This document shows, one piece after another, positions 54,410-63,363 of a stretch of 64,000 nt of DNA. Source of the stretch: Ancylomarina sp. DW003 (lineage in GTDB: Bacteria; Bacteroidota; Bacteroidia; Bacteroidales; Marinifilaceae); NCBI RefSeq assembly GCF_029029505.1, contig NZ_JAKJSD010000002.1, positions 248,001 to 312,000 on the forward strand. The letters run 5' to 3'. A program made the position numbers and the translations under genes. Each line of letters opens with the position of its first letter. The stretch's first letter is position 1. The notes beneath the pieces are model-generated. The model was not told the DNA's origin. It saw nothing but the letters and a program-made list of their open reading frames with translations, and did no database searches.

Positions 54410-55252
54410 TTAACGCAAATCATTGGCCTGGCAAATATCCATATCTCCATAGTCCAAATTCTCACCACCCATACCCCAAATAAAGGTATAGTTGCTTGTT
54501 CCTGCTGCCGAATGAATCGACCAGGTTGGAGAAAAAACAGCTTCTTCATTGGCCATCCAAATATGGCGAGTCTCCTTAGGGTCTCCCATAAAATGGCAAA
54601 TTGCCTGATCGCCTGGCACTTCGAAATAAAAATAAGCTTCCATTCTTCTGCTGTGTGTATGCGCTGGCATTGTATTCCAAACACTTCCTGAATGCAGTTC
54701 TGTCATTCCCATCTGTAACTGATTTGTTTTAATAGTATCAGATACAATAAGCTTATTAAGTGTTCTACGATTTGAATTTTTAGCTTCACCTAATTCAATC
54801 ACAATAGCATCCTCACGGCTAATTTTTACCGTCGGGAATATCTCATGAGCCGGGGCTGAATTCAAATAAAAATGTGCTGGAGCAGAAGCATCCGAGCTAT
54901 TAAACACAATTTCTTTTTTTCCTTTTCCTACGTATAGTGCTTCTTTGTATTCTAATTCGTACACCTCACCATCAACACTTACGCTACCTTTCCCACCAAC
55001 ATTTACAACACCAAGTTCTCTTCTTTCAAGAAAGAATTCTGCTTTTAGAGGATCAATTGTTTCCAGATTTAAAGCCTTATCTGTTGGTACAACACCTCCT
55101 ACAATCAATCTATCGTATTGAGAATAGGTTAGATTAAGATTTCCCTCTTCCATGATATTCTGCACCAAATACTCATCTCTTAAACGATTCGTATCGTAAT
55201 TCTTTGCATCTGCTGGATGAGTAGCATATCTCTCTTCGTAATTTAGGCTCAT
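54410..55252 (-). CDS. kduI: 5-dehydro-4-deoxy-D-glucuronate isomerase
   Basis: The 280-residue cupin-type enzyme should convert 5-keto-4-deoxyuronate, the rearranged product of GH88, to 2,5-diketo-3-deoxygluconate in the cytoplasm. The metal ligands of the family are all visible: His198 and His200 in PAHTHSRRMEAYFYF, Glu205 and His247 in SPTWSIHSAAG. RDEYLVQNIMEEGNLNLTYSQYDRLIVGG near the start is a family signature. It is the first gene of the catabolic operon. Its promoter region carries a GCAATCGATT operator and it is divergent from the LacI-type gene. Confidence 0.96.
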   Translation of the reverse strand: MSLNYEERYATHPADAKNYDTNRLRDEYLVQNIMEEGNLNLTYSQYDRLIVGGVVPTDKALNLETIDPLKAEFFLERRELGVVNVGGKGSVSVDGEVYELEYKEALYVGKGKKEIVFNSSDASAPAHFYLNSAPAHEIFPTVKISREDAIVIELGEAKNSNRRTLNKLIVSDTIKTNQLQMGMTELHSGSVWNTMPAHTHSRRMEAYFYFEVPGDQAICHFMGDPKETRHIWMANEEAVFSPTWSIHSAAGTSNYTFIWGMGGENLDYGDMDICQANDLR

Positions 55253-55351
55253 TGCTATCTATTTTTATTAATTTAAATAATCTGATATCCCAAGAATATT
55301 TCATTTTCACTTCTTGATCGACACAAAGAAATAAAATGCAATTGAATTGTG

Positions 55352-55361
55352 CAATCGATTG
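55352..55361. promoter_or_regulatory. LacI-type operator, kduI side
   Basis: CAATCGATTG is a perfect palindrome with the central CG usual for LacI-family operators, here extended to GTGCAATCGATTG. It lies about 100 nt upstream of the kduI start. On the minus strand it precedes a TTTCTTTG element by about 30 nt, so it may overlap the promoter's -33 region. Confidence 0.7.
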
Positions 55362-55483
55362 TCTAATTTTTCTTTTGAATATTTATTTCAATCGCTGACT
55401 TAAAATACCTCAAATACACAAAAACACTGTTAAACAGATTATTTTTAGCTATATTCAAAAAAAACAATTTAAATTCATTCCGC

Positions 55484-55493
55484 GCAATCGATT
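55484..55493. promoter_or_regulatory. LacI-type operator, lacI side
   Basis: GCAATCGATT occurs again 90 nt upstream of the lacI-type start chosen here, just before a TTTTTG stretch and the CATCTTTG element near 55537 that could serve as promoter. Two operators 132 bp apart in one divergent region would allow looping and autoregulation. Confidence 0.7.
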
Positions 55494-55573
55494 ACCTTTT
55501 ATTTTCAATTTTTGTCCTATTTATAAAAAATAGTTGCATCTTTGTAATGGATTTTATTACCGTTACAACAAGA

Positions 55574-56593
55574 ATGAAGAAGGAAAATAACATTACAATT
55601 CACGATATAGCCAAAGCATTAAACACTTCTGGATCTACTGTCTCCAGGGCTTTAAACGATAATTCACGCATTAGCGAAAAGACAAAGAAGGCTGTTCGTG
55701 AGATGGCTAAAAAGTTAGGGTATCAACCCAATGCTTTAGCTTCAAATTTGCGCACCAATTGCACAAAAACCATTGGTGTGATCATTCCGCGCATCAGTCG
55801 CTACTTCTTCTCTTCTGCGATCACTGGTATCGAAGAATATGCACGAGAAAAAGGTTATAATGTTATTATCTGCCAATCAAACGATCAGGAAGAACGAGAA
55901 GCAGACTGTGTTCAAACTCTATTTGCATCGCGAGTCGATGGTGTCATCTCATCTATTGCCTTAAAAACAAACAATTACGATCACTATAAAACTTTTACAA
56001 ACAGAAATATCCCTTTGGTATTTTTTGACAGAGTGTGTGATGAATTGGAAACTAATAAGGTGGTAGTCGATGACTTTAAAGGTGGATTTCTAGCTGCTGA
56101 ACATCTAATATCAAAAGGATGCAAACGTATTGCACACATCAGTGGCCCACAACACCTAAACCTATACATCAACCGACTTCAAGGCTATCTTAAAGCAATG
56201 CGAAAGCACAATATCCAAATCAATGAAGACCAGATTATTGAAAGTCCGCTTAGCAGGGAAGATGGCATGGCATGTGCTAAAAGGTTACTTGAATCTTCTA
56301 ATCCTCCTGATGCAATCTTTGCTGCCAATGATACAACTGCCTTAAGCATTATACTCTATGCTAAAGAAAAAGGAATTAGGATTCCCGAAGATTTAGCCGT
56401 AGTCGGATTCAGTAATGAGCCTTTCTCTGAATTTCTATCTCCATCATTAACAACTGTTGAACAATCTGGTTTTGATGTCGGCGTAAAAGCCACGGAACTT
56501 CTTCTTAATATTATAAATAACAAAATAGGGAATACACAAGAAACAATAGTTTTACCCGTTAATTTAATTGAAAGAGAATCTTCAAATCGATAA
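55574..56593 (+). CDS. LacI-family transcriptional regulator of uronate catabolism
   Basis: I start at ATG 55574 (MKKENNIT). The upstream ATG at 55547 lies almost on the probable -7 element (CATCTTTG), so it is unlikely to be in the transcript. The 339-residue protein has a LacI HTH (TIHDIAKALNTSGSTVSRALNDNSRISEKT), a hinge (LGYQPNALASNLRT) and a periplasmic-binding-protein-like sensor domain (IGVIIPRISRYFFSSAITGIEEYA, GFSNEPFSEFLSPSLTTVEQ). It is divergent from kduI with two palindromic sites between them, and a third site lies before the lyase at 13.2 kb. It probably represses these genes until a uronate intermediate binds. Confidence 0.93.
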   Translation: MKKENNITIHDIAKALNTSGSTVSRALNDNSRISEKTKKAVREMAKKLGYQPNALASNLRTNCTKTIGVIIPRISRYFFSSAITGIEEYAREKGYNVIICQSNDQEEREADCVQTLFASRVDGVISSIALKTNNYDHYKTFTNRNIPLVFFDRVCDELETNKVVVDDFKGGFLAAEHLISKGCKRIAHISGPQHLNLYINRLQGYLKAMRKHNIQINEDQIIESPLSREDGMACAKRLLESSNPPDAIFAANDTTALSIILYAKEKGIRIPEDLAVVGFSNEPFSEFLSPSLTTVEQSGFDVGVKATELLLNIINNKIGNTQETIVLPVNLIERESSNR

Positions 56594-56906
56594 GATACTA
56601 AAGTCAAATAATCATTAGGATAAGAATTTAAATGTTCTAGTTCTTAAAAACCTGTTTATTTTTCATAAACAAACATTAGTGAACTCTCAAGTAAACCCAA
56701 ATAATTTCACCGCTATAAACATCAATAAATCAAGTCTTGTCATATACTTCATAAACTCTCTCTCCGCTCTAAAGCACCAAGGTTGAAAAGTTTTGATGCT
56801 TTTTTGTACTCCTAGTTTTTACATCTCAACTATCCATATACAGCAACATTGCAAATTCCTTATTATTCTTATATTTTGATTTATTGAATCAGCATTGATA
56901 AAATAA
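56594..56906. other. Gap between lacI-type gene and POT-like gene
   Basis: These 313 nt lie between two convergent genes. I see no coding frame, repeat or promoter in them beyond AT-rich sequence. The only clear structure is the terminator that follows at 56907. Confidence 0.6.
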
Positions 56907-56933
56907 AAGCCATCTCATTTTTTGAGATGGCTT
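56907..56933 (-). terminator. Terminator between lacI-type and POT-like genes
   Basis: AAGCCATCTCA pairs perfectly with TGAGATGGCTT around a T5 loop. On the minus strand it is followed by TTATTTTAT, so it mainly serves the POT-like transporter gene, whose stop lies 35 nt before it. Confidence 0.8.
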
Positions 56934-56967
56934 AAACTTTCAAAAAGAAAGCAATATTAAATATACG

Positions 56968-58374
56968 TTATGCTGATAACACGGATCGTTTAGCATCTAG
57001 TTTACGGGTAACTCTTCCAAAAATAATCAAAGCGATAGCAGATACTCCTGCAATGGCAACAAAGTAATACCAGATATAATGGGCATTAACAGAGGCTGCT
57101 TCCCAAGCGCTACGATCCTCGAATAACATTGGATCCGGGCAATACTTAGACAGTAAGTAACCTGATAATCCGAAACCTAAGATGGAAGAAATAAACGAAT
57201 GAAGATGACTAAAGCCAAGGTACATCGCTTCTTCACCTTTGGGAGCTTGTAGTGAGAAATATTCTAGGAATCGAGGAGAAATAAAAGATTCAGCCAATCC
57301 CTGGAAAATAATTCCTACAATCATCATAAAAGCAACAGGGTGCAAACTAAATAAACCAAGATTAATAGACTCAACATCAAGAAGATTACCAGCAGCCATA
57401 CACATGGCTGAAATCGGCATAATAAACATACCAACAGTCATAGAGAATAGAGCTGTTTTCTTACGTAGTAATTGTGTAATCAGTCCAACTGAAAGCACAA
57501 CAACCAGTGGATTTACGTTAGCATACCATGAAGGTGAAGCACCCTCACCTGCCAAACGTAATACATATTTAGGCATTGTTGCATACAATTGGTGTTGTAC
57601 CATCCAGAATCCCGTTACAATTAGAATCAAAGCCAACAAACGACTATTTGCAAGTACTCTCAGCAGAGCATCCCAAATTTGACCAATTGTTTTACCTTCT
57701 CCTTCATGACGTGTACTCTTAAAGAAAAAGAAAACACCCAATAAAGCTAAGCCCGTCATAAGTGCCGAAAAGTAGTTCAAATTAACCAAACCTTCGTTAC
57801 CCATAGCTTCACGTAAAGGCTTCACAATGGTTTTTCCTGAAAAGGAACCAATATTAACCATCATATAAAAGATAGAAAAACCTCTTGCACGGGTCGATTC
57901 GGTTGTTTCCTTTGCAACGGTACCCGTAATAACCGACTTAATAAAAGAGCCTCCAATCATGATCACAATAATCACTGGAACAACCATCCACTTATAAGAA
58001 CTTTCTCTCAAACCTTTAAAAACAGTAACATCGGTATATTCCACTAATCCTGCTGATTCTAACATGGTAGGAAGAATTGCCAAACTAGCATAACCCACGG
58101 TTAGCAAGCCAAATGCCAGCAATAAGGCATTTCTGAAACCCATTTTATCAGCTATTGCGCCACTAAAAGTCGGCAATAGATATAGCCCAGCAGAGAAAGA
58201 ACCAGCAATCATTGCAGATTCCATATCACTAAACCCTAAGATTCTTGATAAATATATGGTGATAACAATAAAAACGCCATAATATGCCGCTCTCTCCAAC
58301 AATTCTACCGAATTGGCTACCCAAAAGGCACGTGAAAAACGTTCCTTAATCGTACTCTCTTTTTCAACACTCAT
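56968..58374 (-). CDS. MFS transporter, POT/PTR-like
   Basis: The 468-residue protein has about 12-14 membrane spans. Its first helix carries ELLERAAYYG (18-27), which resembles the E-x-x-E-R-F-x-Y-Y-G motif of proton-coupled oligopeptide transporters. GAIADKMGFRNALL is the loop 2-3 motif. The fifth-helix region (ESTRARGFSIFYMMVNIGSFSG) also fits the POT family. It would import di- or tripeptides or a similar small solute by proton symport, but Bacteroidota contain POT-like proteins of unknown substrate. A promoter is visible upstream. It does not appear to be part of the glycan locus. Confidence 0.78.
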   Translation of the reverse strand: MSVEKESTIKERFSRAFWVANSVELLERAAYYGVFIVITIYLSRILGFSDMESAMIAGSFSAGLYLLPTFSGAIADKMGFRNALLLAFGLLTVGYASLAILPTMLESAGLVEYTDVTVFKGLRESSYKWMVVPVIIVIMIGGSFIKSVITGTVAKETTESTRARGFSIFYMMVNIGSFSGKTIVKPLREAMGNEGLVNLNYFSALMTGLALLGVFFFFKSTRHEGEGKTIGQIWDALLRVLANSRLLALILIVTGFWMVQHQLYATMPKYVLRLAGEGASPSWYANVNPLVVVLSVGLITQLLRKKTALFSMTVGMFIMPISAMCMAAGNLLDVESINLGLFSLHPVAFMMIVGIIFQGLAESFISPRFLEYFSLQAPKGEEAMYLGFSHLHSFISSILGFGLSGYLLSKYCPDPMLFEDRSAWEAASVNAHYIWYYFVAIAGVSAIALIIFGRVTRKLDAKRSVLSA

Positions 58375-58640
58375 TTTAATTCACAGTTAAATTTATTTAA
58401 GGTATAGTTGTCCAAATTTTCAGTCCGTAAAAATAGATTTACTTTTTAGATTGGCAAATAGGAAAAACCCCACTTTGCTTTTTTATCAAAAATTAGGCCG
58501 AAAAAACCTATAAACGCACTATTGGGTATGATTTCAACAAAAATATATTTTTTAATTTCTGAAATAGCATTTTAAAATCATTATTGTCAAGCCATTGCTT
58601 ATTTTAACAAAAAATATATTCATAAAGCACTCATTTTATA
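58375..58640. other. Gap upstream of the tRNA gene
   Basis: With its continuation to 58705 this stretch separates the divergent POT-like gene and tRNA-Ser. It contains the two promoters listed separately and otherwise only AT-rich sequence; I see no coding frame. Confidence 0.6.
58428..58458 (-). promoter_or_regulatory. Promoter of POT-like transporter gene
   Basis: On the minus strand TTTG (58458-58455) and TATTTTTA (58435-58428, one mismatch to TAnnTTTG) are separated by exactly 19 nt. This is the spacing of Bacteroidota housekeeping promoters. It lies about 55 nt upstream of the start codon. Confidence 0.55.
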
Positions 58641-58672
58641 TTTGCGAAACGATCTTTTTTGACTTACATTTG
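58641..58672 (+). promoter_or_regulatory. Promoter of tRNA-Ser
   Basis: TTTG (58641-58644) and a perfect TACATTTG (58665-58672) are 20 nt apart, matching the Bacteroidota consensus. The transcript would start near 58679, about 27 nt before the mature tRNA. Confidence 0.75.
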
Positions 58673-58705
58673 CACCCGTTATCAGAACAGATAATAACAC
58701 ATATT

Positions 58706-58790
58706 GGAGAGATGGCAGAGTGGTCGAATGCGGTAGTCTTGAAAACTATTGTGCGGCAACGTACCGGGGGTTCGAATCCCTCTCTCTCCG
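58706..58790 (+). tRNA. tRNA-Ser (anticodon UGA)
   Basis: The 85-nt gene folds as a class II tRNA. It has a 7-bp acceptor stem (GGAGAGA with TCTCTCC), discriminator G, and anticodon loop CTTGAAA with anticodon TGA. The long variable arm is GTGC-N6-GTAC and the T-arm is GGGGG-TTCGAAT-CCCTC. CCA is not encoded. The long variable arm and anticodon identify serine. Confidence 0.97.
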
Positions 58791-58795
58791 CTGAT

Positions 58796-58831
58796 AAAGA
58801 GAGTTTCATTAATTTGAAACTCTCTTTTTTT
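58796..58831 (+). terminator. Terminator after tRNA-Ser
   Basis: A perfect 13-bp stem (AAAGAGAGTTTCA with its complement) with a 6-nt loop is followed by a T-run. It begins 6 nt after the tRNA. Confidence 0.9.
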
Positions 58832-58955
58832 ATGCTCAAATTATTAAGGTAAAACTCCCAATAAACTCAGCTTACTTAAATCAAATCTAAATTTATCGGA
58901 TCAAATTTTGGGATTCCCAATTAAATTGGGAGCTTTGTAATCCAATAATTTTCCA

Positions 58956-60293
58956 ATGAAAGATTTCACTACTGGAAACGTAGCTCGCCATATATTTAAT
59001 TTTACGCTACCCATGCTTTTGGGCAATGTATTTCAACAATTATACAATATTGTTGATAGTATTATTGTAGGTAAAGTATTAGGTAAAGAGGCTTTAGCAT
59101 CAGTTGGCGCTTCTTTCCCAATCATTTTCACTCTTATAGCTCTATTAATAGGTATTGGATCTGGTTTCTCCATTGTTATATCTCAATTTTATGGTGCCAG
59201 AGACATTGATCGGGTTAAGAGGTCAATAGACACCATGTATATTTTTCTTTTTGTTGCTGGTTTCTTAATATCAATGTTGGGCATTTACTTTAGTAAAGAT
59301 TTATTTAGGTTGTTGCAGTTACCTGAGGAACTTTTACCTCAGGCAACTGTTTACTTAAATATTTATATGGCCGGAATGATCCTCTTCTTTGGATTCAATG
59401 GTACAAGCTCTGTACTTCGAGGTCTTGGTGATTCTAAAACGCCACTCTACTTTCTAATCTTAGCATCCATCTTAAATATTGCATTCGACTTACTTTTTGT
59501 CATGGTATTTAAATGGGGAATTGCCGGTGCTGCCTGGGCAACTGTAATTGCTCAAGGTGTAGCTTTTGTAGCGGCACTCCTTTATTTAAATAACACACAC
59601 AAGATCATGAAGTTTTCCTTTGCAAAACTTCGATTCGATACCGATCTTTTCAAAAAAAGTTTGAAGATTGGCTTGCCATCTGGTTTACAACATACTTTTG
59701 TGGCAGTAGGAATGATGACCTTACTTGGAATTGTAAATACTTTTGGAACCGATGTTATAGCCGCATACACTGCCGCTGGTCGTATAGATTCATTGGCAAT
59801 GATGCCAGCCATGAATTTTTCACAAGCCGTTTCAGCATTTGTTGGACAAAATTTAGGTGCGAACAAAATTGAGCGTGTAAAAAAAGGTTTTAAGGCTACT
59901 TTTATCATGTCTAATATTTTCTGTCTGGCCATGACTGCTTTGATCGTTATTTTCGGAGGAGATTTAATGAGAATGTTTACTAGAGATCCTCAAGTTATAG
60001 AAATAGGACAAAATTATTTAATCATTGTAAGTTCATTCTACCTTGTATTCTCATCAATGTTTACCATTCATGGTGTATTAAGAGGTGCCGGAGACACTAT
60101 TATTCCAATGTTTATCACTCTATTTTCACTGTGGATAATTAGAATTCCTGCTGCATACTTGCTATCAGATAAAATTGGAGCTGATGGTATTTGGTGGTCA
60201 ATTCCAATGGGATGGGTTATTGGGATGAGTTTCTCATATATTTACTACAGAACTGGTAAGTGGAAAACTAAGGCTGTAACAAACGCTTCTTAA
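58956..60293 (+). CDS. MATE family efflux transporter
   Basis: The 445-residue protein has 12 membrane spans in two MatE halves. The first half shows FTLPMLLGNVFQQLYNIVDSIIVGKVLGKEALASVGAS and the second GLPSGLQHTFVAVGMMTLLGIVNTFGTDVIAAYTAAGRIDSLAMMPAMNFSQAVSAFVGQNLGA. These are clear MATE motifs of the DinF/NorM-like bacterial branch. It would export drugs or metabolites by sodium or proton antiport. It stands alone behind the tRNA terminator. A short dyad (CCCAATT-AA-ATTGGG) precedes it near 58915-58930. Confidence 0.93.
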   Translation: MKDFTTGNVARHIFNFTLPMLLGNVFQQLYNIVDSIIVGKVLGKEALASVGASFPIIFTLIALLIGIGSGFSIVISQFYGARDIDRVKRSIDTMYIFLFVAGFLISMLGIYFSKDLFRLLQLPEELLPQATVYLNIYMAGMILFFGFNGTSSVLRGLGDSKTPLYFLILASILNIAFDLLFVMVFKWGIAGAAWATVIAQGVAFVAALLYLNNTHKIMKFSFAKLRFDTDLFKKSLKIGLPSGLQHTFVAVGMMTLLGIVNTFGTDVIAAYTAAGRIDSLAMMPAMNFSQAVSAFVGQNLGANKIERVKKGFKATFIMSNIFCLAMTALIVIFGGDLMRMFTRDPQVIEIGQNYLIIVSSFYLVFSSMFTIHGVLRGAGDTIIPMFITLFSLWIIRIPAAYLLSDKIGADGIWWSIPMGWVIGMSFSYIYYRTGKWKTKAVTNAS

Positions 60294-60343
60294 TCTTTTA
60301 ATATTGACATTATCTCTGATTAAATAACTTAGCTCACTGTCAA

Positions 60344-60374
60344 TTTGCAAATCGCATTCAAAGCCTTACCTTTG
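60344..60374 (+). promoter_or_regulatory. Promoter of yicC
   Basis: TTTG (60344-60347) and TACCTTTG (60367-60374) are separated by exactly 19 nt, a perfect Bacteroidota consensus. It places the transcript start near 60380 and decides the start codon of the next gene. Confidence 0.8.
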
Positions 60375-60395
60375 CAAAAATCAACTTTCGCTACT

Positions 60396-61274
60396 ATGCT
60401 AACATCAATGACGGGCTTCGGAAAAGCCACTCTTGAATTGGAAAACAAAAAAGTTTCCATCGAAATAAAATCCCTTAACAGCAAACAGCTGGATATCTTT
60501 ACACGAATCCCTAATTTGTATAAAGAAAAGGATTTGGTATTACGCAATGATATCAAAAAACAGCTAGAGCGAGGTAAGGTTGAACTTTCAATTTTTATTG
60601 AAAGTGTTGGTGCTGAAAAAGAGACAAAAATCAATCAGCCAATTGTTGAAGCTTACTATCGTCAGCTTCAAGATTTATCTGAGAAGTTAAATATCTCTAT
60701 TGATAATGAACCTTTATTAAATACAATAATAAAACTACCTGACACTTTAAAAGTGGAGCATCAGGCTTTGGATGAAAATGAATGGATGCAAATTCATAAG
60801 GGTGCTTTACAAGCAATTGATGAGCTAAATAAATTCAGAAGTCAGGAAGGAACTGCTTTAGAGGAAGATATTTTTGCTAGAATTCATAGCATTGAAAACT
60901 TACTAGCGCAAGTTCCTCAATTTGAAGAAGACAGAATTAACACCATCAAAACCAGAATTAATGATAACCTGAACGAGTTTGTTGAGAAACAACATATCGA
61001 TAAGAATCGTTTTGAGCAAGAAATGATTTACTATCTTGAGAAATTTGATGTTACTGAAGAGAAAGTTCGTTTGGCTAATCATTGTAAATATTTTATTGAA
61101 ACAGCTCAAACTTCAGAAGCTATAGGTAAAAAACTAGGTTTTATTGCTCAAGAAATTGGTCGTGAAATTAATACGCTTGGTTCTAAAGCCAACGATACGA
61201 ATCTTCAAAAGATCGTTATTCAAATGAAAGATGAGCTGGAGAAGATTAAAGAACAATTATTGAATGTACTTTAA
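60396..61274 (+). CDS. yicC: YicC family endoribonuclease
   Basis: The start is ATG 60396 (MLTSMTGFGKA): the promoter at 60344-60374 excludes the longer frame from 60345, and MTGFG is the conserved YicC N-terminus. The 292-residue protein keeps the family's SLNSKQLDIFTRIP, a central coiled coil and the C-terminal IETAQTSEAIGKKLGFIAQEIGREINTLGSKANDTNLQKIVIQMKDELEKIKEQLLNV. YicC/YloC proteins are metal-dependent endoribonucleases acting in RNA turnover. It precedes gmk and nadD, and yicC-gmk is a common conserved pair. Confidence 0.95.
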   Translation: MLTSMTGFGKATLELENKKVSIEIKSLNSKQLDIFTRIPNLYKEKDLVLRNDIKKQLERGKVELSIFIESVGAEKETKINQPIVEAYYRQLQDLSEKLNISIDNEPLLNTIIKLPDTLKVEHQALDENEWMQIHKGALQAIDELNKFRSQEGTALEEDIFARIHSIENLLAQVPQFEEDRINTIKTRINDNLNEFVEKQHIDKNRFEQEMIYYLEKFDVTEEKVRLANHCKYFIETAQTSEAIGKKLGFIAQEIGREINTLGSKANDTNLQKIVIQMKDELEKIKEQLLNVL

Positions 61275-61349
61275 TCTACATTCAATAGTACATTAAGAAA
61301 TTTCTAATATTCATATCCCGGTTAAGTTCGGGATTATTATATCATACAA

Positions 61350-61913
61350 ATGTCTGGCAAACTCCTTATATTTTCTGCTCCCAGTGGAGCTGGAAAAACG
61401 ACTATCGTTAAGCACCTACTGACAAAAAATTTCAGATTAGAATTCTCTATATCAGCAACTAACCGCCCTATGAGACCCAATGAAGTTGATGGTAAAGATT
61501 ATCATTTTTTAAGCACGGAAGATTTTAGAGAAAAAATTAAAAATGGTGATTTCCTTGAATGGGAAGAAGTTTATAAAGGCTGCTTTTATGGCACTCTTAA
61601 GAGTGAAGTTGACCGCATTACAGAAAATAATAACAATGTAATTTTCGATGTTGATGTTGTTGGAGGTCTTAATATTAAGAAATACTACGAAGATAAAGCT
61701 CTTGCCGTTTTCATTCAACCTCCTTCAGTTGAAGAGTTGGAAAACAGACTGAGAGGTCGATCTACTGATAGCGAAGAAGTGATTCGAAATAGAGTTGATA
61801 AATTTATTTACGAACTTAGCTTTGCCAAGCGTTTCGATACCATTATCATAAATGATAAGCTGGAAAACGCTTTAATTGAAGCAGAAAATACTTTAACTAA
61901 ATTTTTACAATAA
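61350..61913 (+). CDS. gmk: Guanylate kinase
   Basis: The 187-residue enzyme phosphorylates GMP to GDP with ATP. The P-loop is SAPSGAGKTT (9-18). The GMP-binding segment holds SISATNRPMRPNEVDGKDYHFLS and EWEEVYKGCFYGT, and the lid has RGRSTDSEEVIRNRV. Length is normal. It lies 75 nt behind yicC; the spacer contains a small dyad (ATCCCG...CGGGAT) and no clear promoter, so cotranscription is likely. Confidence 0.96.
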   Translation: MSGKLLIFSAPSGAGKTTIVKHLLTKNFRLEFSISATNRPMRPNEVDGKDYHFLSTEDFREKIKNGDFLEWEEVYKGCFYGTLKSEVDRITENNNNVIFDVDVVGGLNIKKYYEDKALAVFIQPPSVEELENRLRGRSTDSEEVIRNRVDKFIYELSFAKRFDTIIINDKLENALIEAENTLTKFLQ

Positions 61914-61920
61914 AATACTT

Positions 61921-61945
61921 AGCCGTGACTAAAACTGTCACGGCT
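61921..61945. terminator. Short hairpin between gmk and nadD
   Basis: AGCCGTGAC (61921-61929) pairs perfectly with GTCACGGCT (61937-61945) around a 7-nt loop. No T-run follows, so it is probably a stabiliser or weak terminator between the two genes. Confidence 0.5.
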
Positions 61946-61971
61946 ACTACCTCATAAGCAATAAGAGAACT

Positions 61972-62547
61972 ATGAAAATCGGCTTGTTTTTTGGATCATT
62001 CAACCCCATTCATATTGGACACCTGGCCATAGCAAATTATATGGCTGAATATACCGATTTGGAAGAGATTTGGTTTGTTATAAGCCCACACAATCCTCTA
62101 AAAAATAAAGCCAGTCTTTTAGCTGATTATCACCGATTAGAGCTGGTCGAATTATCGATAGAAGCTTATCCCCAATTTAAAGCATCAAACATTGAGTTTA
62201 ACCTACCACAACCGTCATATACAATTGACACTCTAAGCTATTTAAAAGAAAAGCATAGTAAGCATGAGTTTGCGCTGATTGTTGGTTCTGATAATTTAAA
62301 TAGTTTTACAAAATGGAAAAACTACGAGTTTTTACTGCAGAATCATGAGCTTTACGTCTACCCTCGTCCAGGTTTTAAAAACGAAGATGTTAAACTTGCA
62401 GGAACGATTCATATTGTTCCAGCACCCTTAATGGAAGTTTCATCTAGCTTTATTCGCCAAGCCATAAAAGAGAAAAAAGAAATCCCTTTCTTCTTGCCAG
62501 TTCCTGCTTACCAGTTTATAAAGGAGATGCATTTCTACGAAAAATAA
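61972..62547 (+). CDS. nadD: Nicotinate-nucleotide adenylyltransferase
   Basis: The 191-residue enzyme makes deamido-NAD from nicotinate mononucleotide and ATP. The nucleotidyl-transferase motif GSFNPIHIGHLAIANY lies at 8-23 and the C-terminal SSSFIRQAIKE corresponds to the ISSTxIR motif. IVGSDNLNSFTKWKNYEFLL is also typical. Normal length. It follows gmk in the order seen in many Bacteroidota. Confidence 0.95.
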   Translation: MKIGLFFGSFNPIHIGHLAIANYMAEYTDLEEIWFVISPHNPLKNKASLLADYHRLELVELSIEAYPQFKASNIEFNLPQPSYTIDTLSYLKEKHSKHEFALIVGSDNLNSFTKWKNYEFLLQNHELYVYPRPGFKNEDVKLAGTIHIVPAPLMEVSSSFIRQAIKEKKEIPFFLPVPAYQFIKEMHFYEK

Positions 62548-62593
62548 GAGAAGTACCCCTAACTGAATACTTACAAAAAATTTCAAGCAAAAG

Positions 62594-62626
62594 AAAGCCC
62601 TATTGAAACAAATCAACAGGGCTTTT
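62594..62626. terminator. Bidirectional terminator after nadD
   Basis: AAAGCCCTATTGA and TCAACAGGGCTTT pair with one mismatch, with T residues after and A residues before. It lies between the convergent nadD and the outer-membrane-type gene and can serve both. Confidence 0.8.
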
Positions 62627-62646
62627 AAATATCTTATTCTTTTTGA

Positions 62647-63363
62647 CTACAGCGTAAAAGCAAAGCTAAAAAGTAATTTTTCTTGAACAGGATTTAAACT
62701 CACTCCCGCGCGTACTGGTAATGAATATTGCTCGCTAAATTTGATTTTGTCATATACGGTCATACTCATATTTACAAGATTCATTTCATCGGCATAGAAT
62801 CCTTTATCAGGAGTCATTCCCAAAGCCCATGCGACTTTTTTACCTCCAATAAAATTAGAATATCCCAATTCTACGTAAGTTGAATAACGTTGATCATTAT
62901 TTGCATCACGATCGAACTCACCATAAAACAAAACAGAGGTCATAATCGAAATAGGAAATTTTTCACAACCTTTATATTTTGCTACAGCGTCAAAAAAGTG
63001 AACACTCTTATCGCTGTCAAAGTCGAAAAAATCTGAATTTTCAAAGTCAACATTAGGACAGTAAAAATCGTAAAGACTAAACTGAAATAAGGGTGTATTA
63101 TAACTCACATAGAAATCGACTTCTTGATAAGATTCATCAAGTGCATATGATCCCCAGACACCATAAGAGAATTTTCCTGTTTGAAAATTCAGTGTTGGCT
63201 CAATACAGGGTGCATTTCCCGAAAAACGTGCACGCCACACGTGTCGACTAACGACATCGACGCTAAGGGATACATTTGTTTTTTTTGACTCCTCATTAGC
63301 TTGTGCTGTGAAGGTCAATAAGACTGCCATTGATAATAATAGCAAACTTCTAAAAATTTTCAT
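62647..63363 (-). CDS. Outer-membrane beta-barrel-like protein of unknown function
   Basis: The 238-residue protein has a signal peptide (to about 22, AQAN) and alternating beta-strand sequence throughout (VSLSVDVVSRHVW, KFSYGVWGSYAL, EVDFYVSYNTPLFQFSLYDFY, YSTYVELGYSNF). It ends in KLLFSFAFTL, an outer-membrane C-terminal strand. The layout resembles small TorF-type outer-membrane proteins. No ligand or pathway can be named. It is the only gene between the nadD terminator and the PspC genes. Confidence 0.6.
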   Translation of the reverse strand: MKIFRSLLLLSMAVLLTFTAQANEESKKTNVSLSVDVVSRHVWRARFSGNAPCIEPTLNFQTGKFSYGVWGSYALDESYQEVDFYVSYNTPLFQFSLYDFYCPNVDFENSDFFDFDSDKSVHFFDAVAKYKGCEKFPISIMTSVLFYGEFDRDANNDQRYSTYVELGYSNFIGGKKVAWALGMTPDKGFYADEMNLVNMSMTVYDKIKFSEQYSLPVRAGVSLNPVQEKLLFSFAFTL

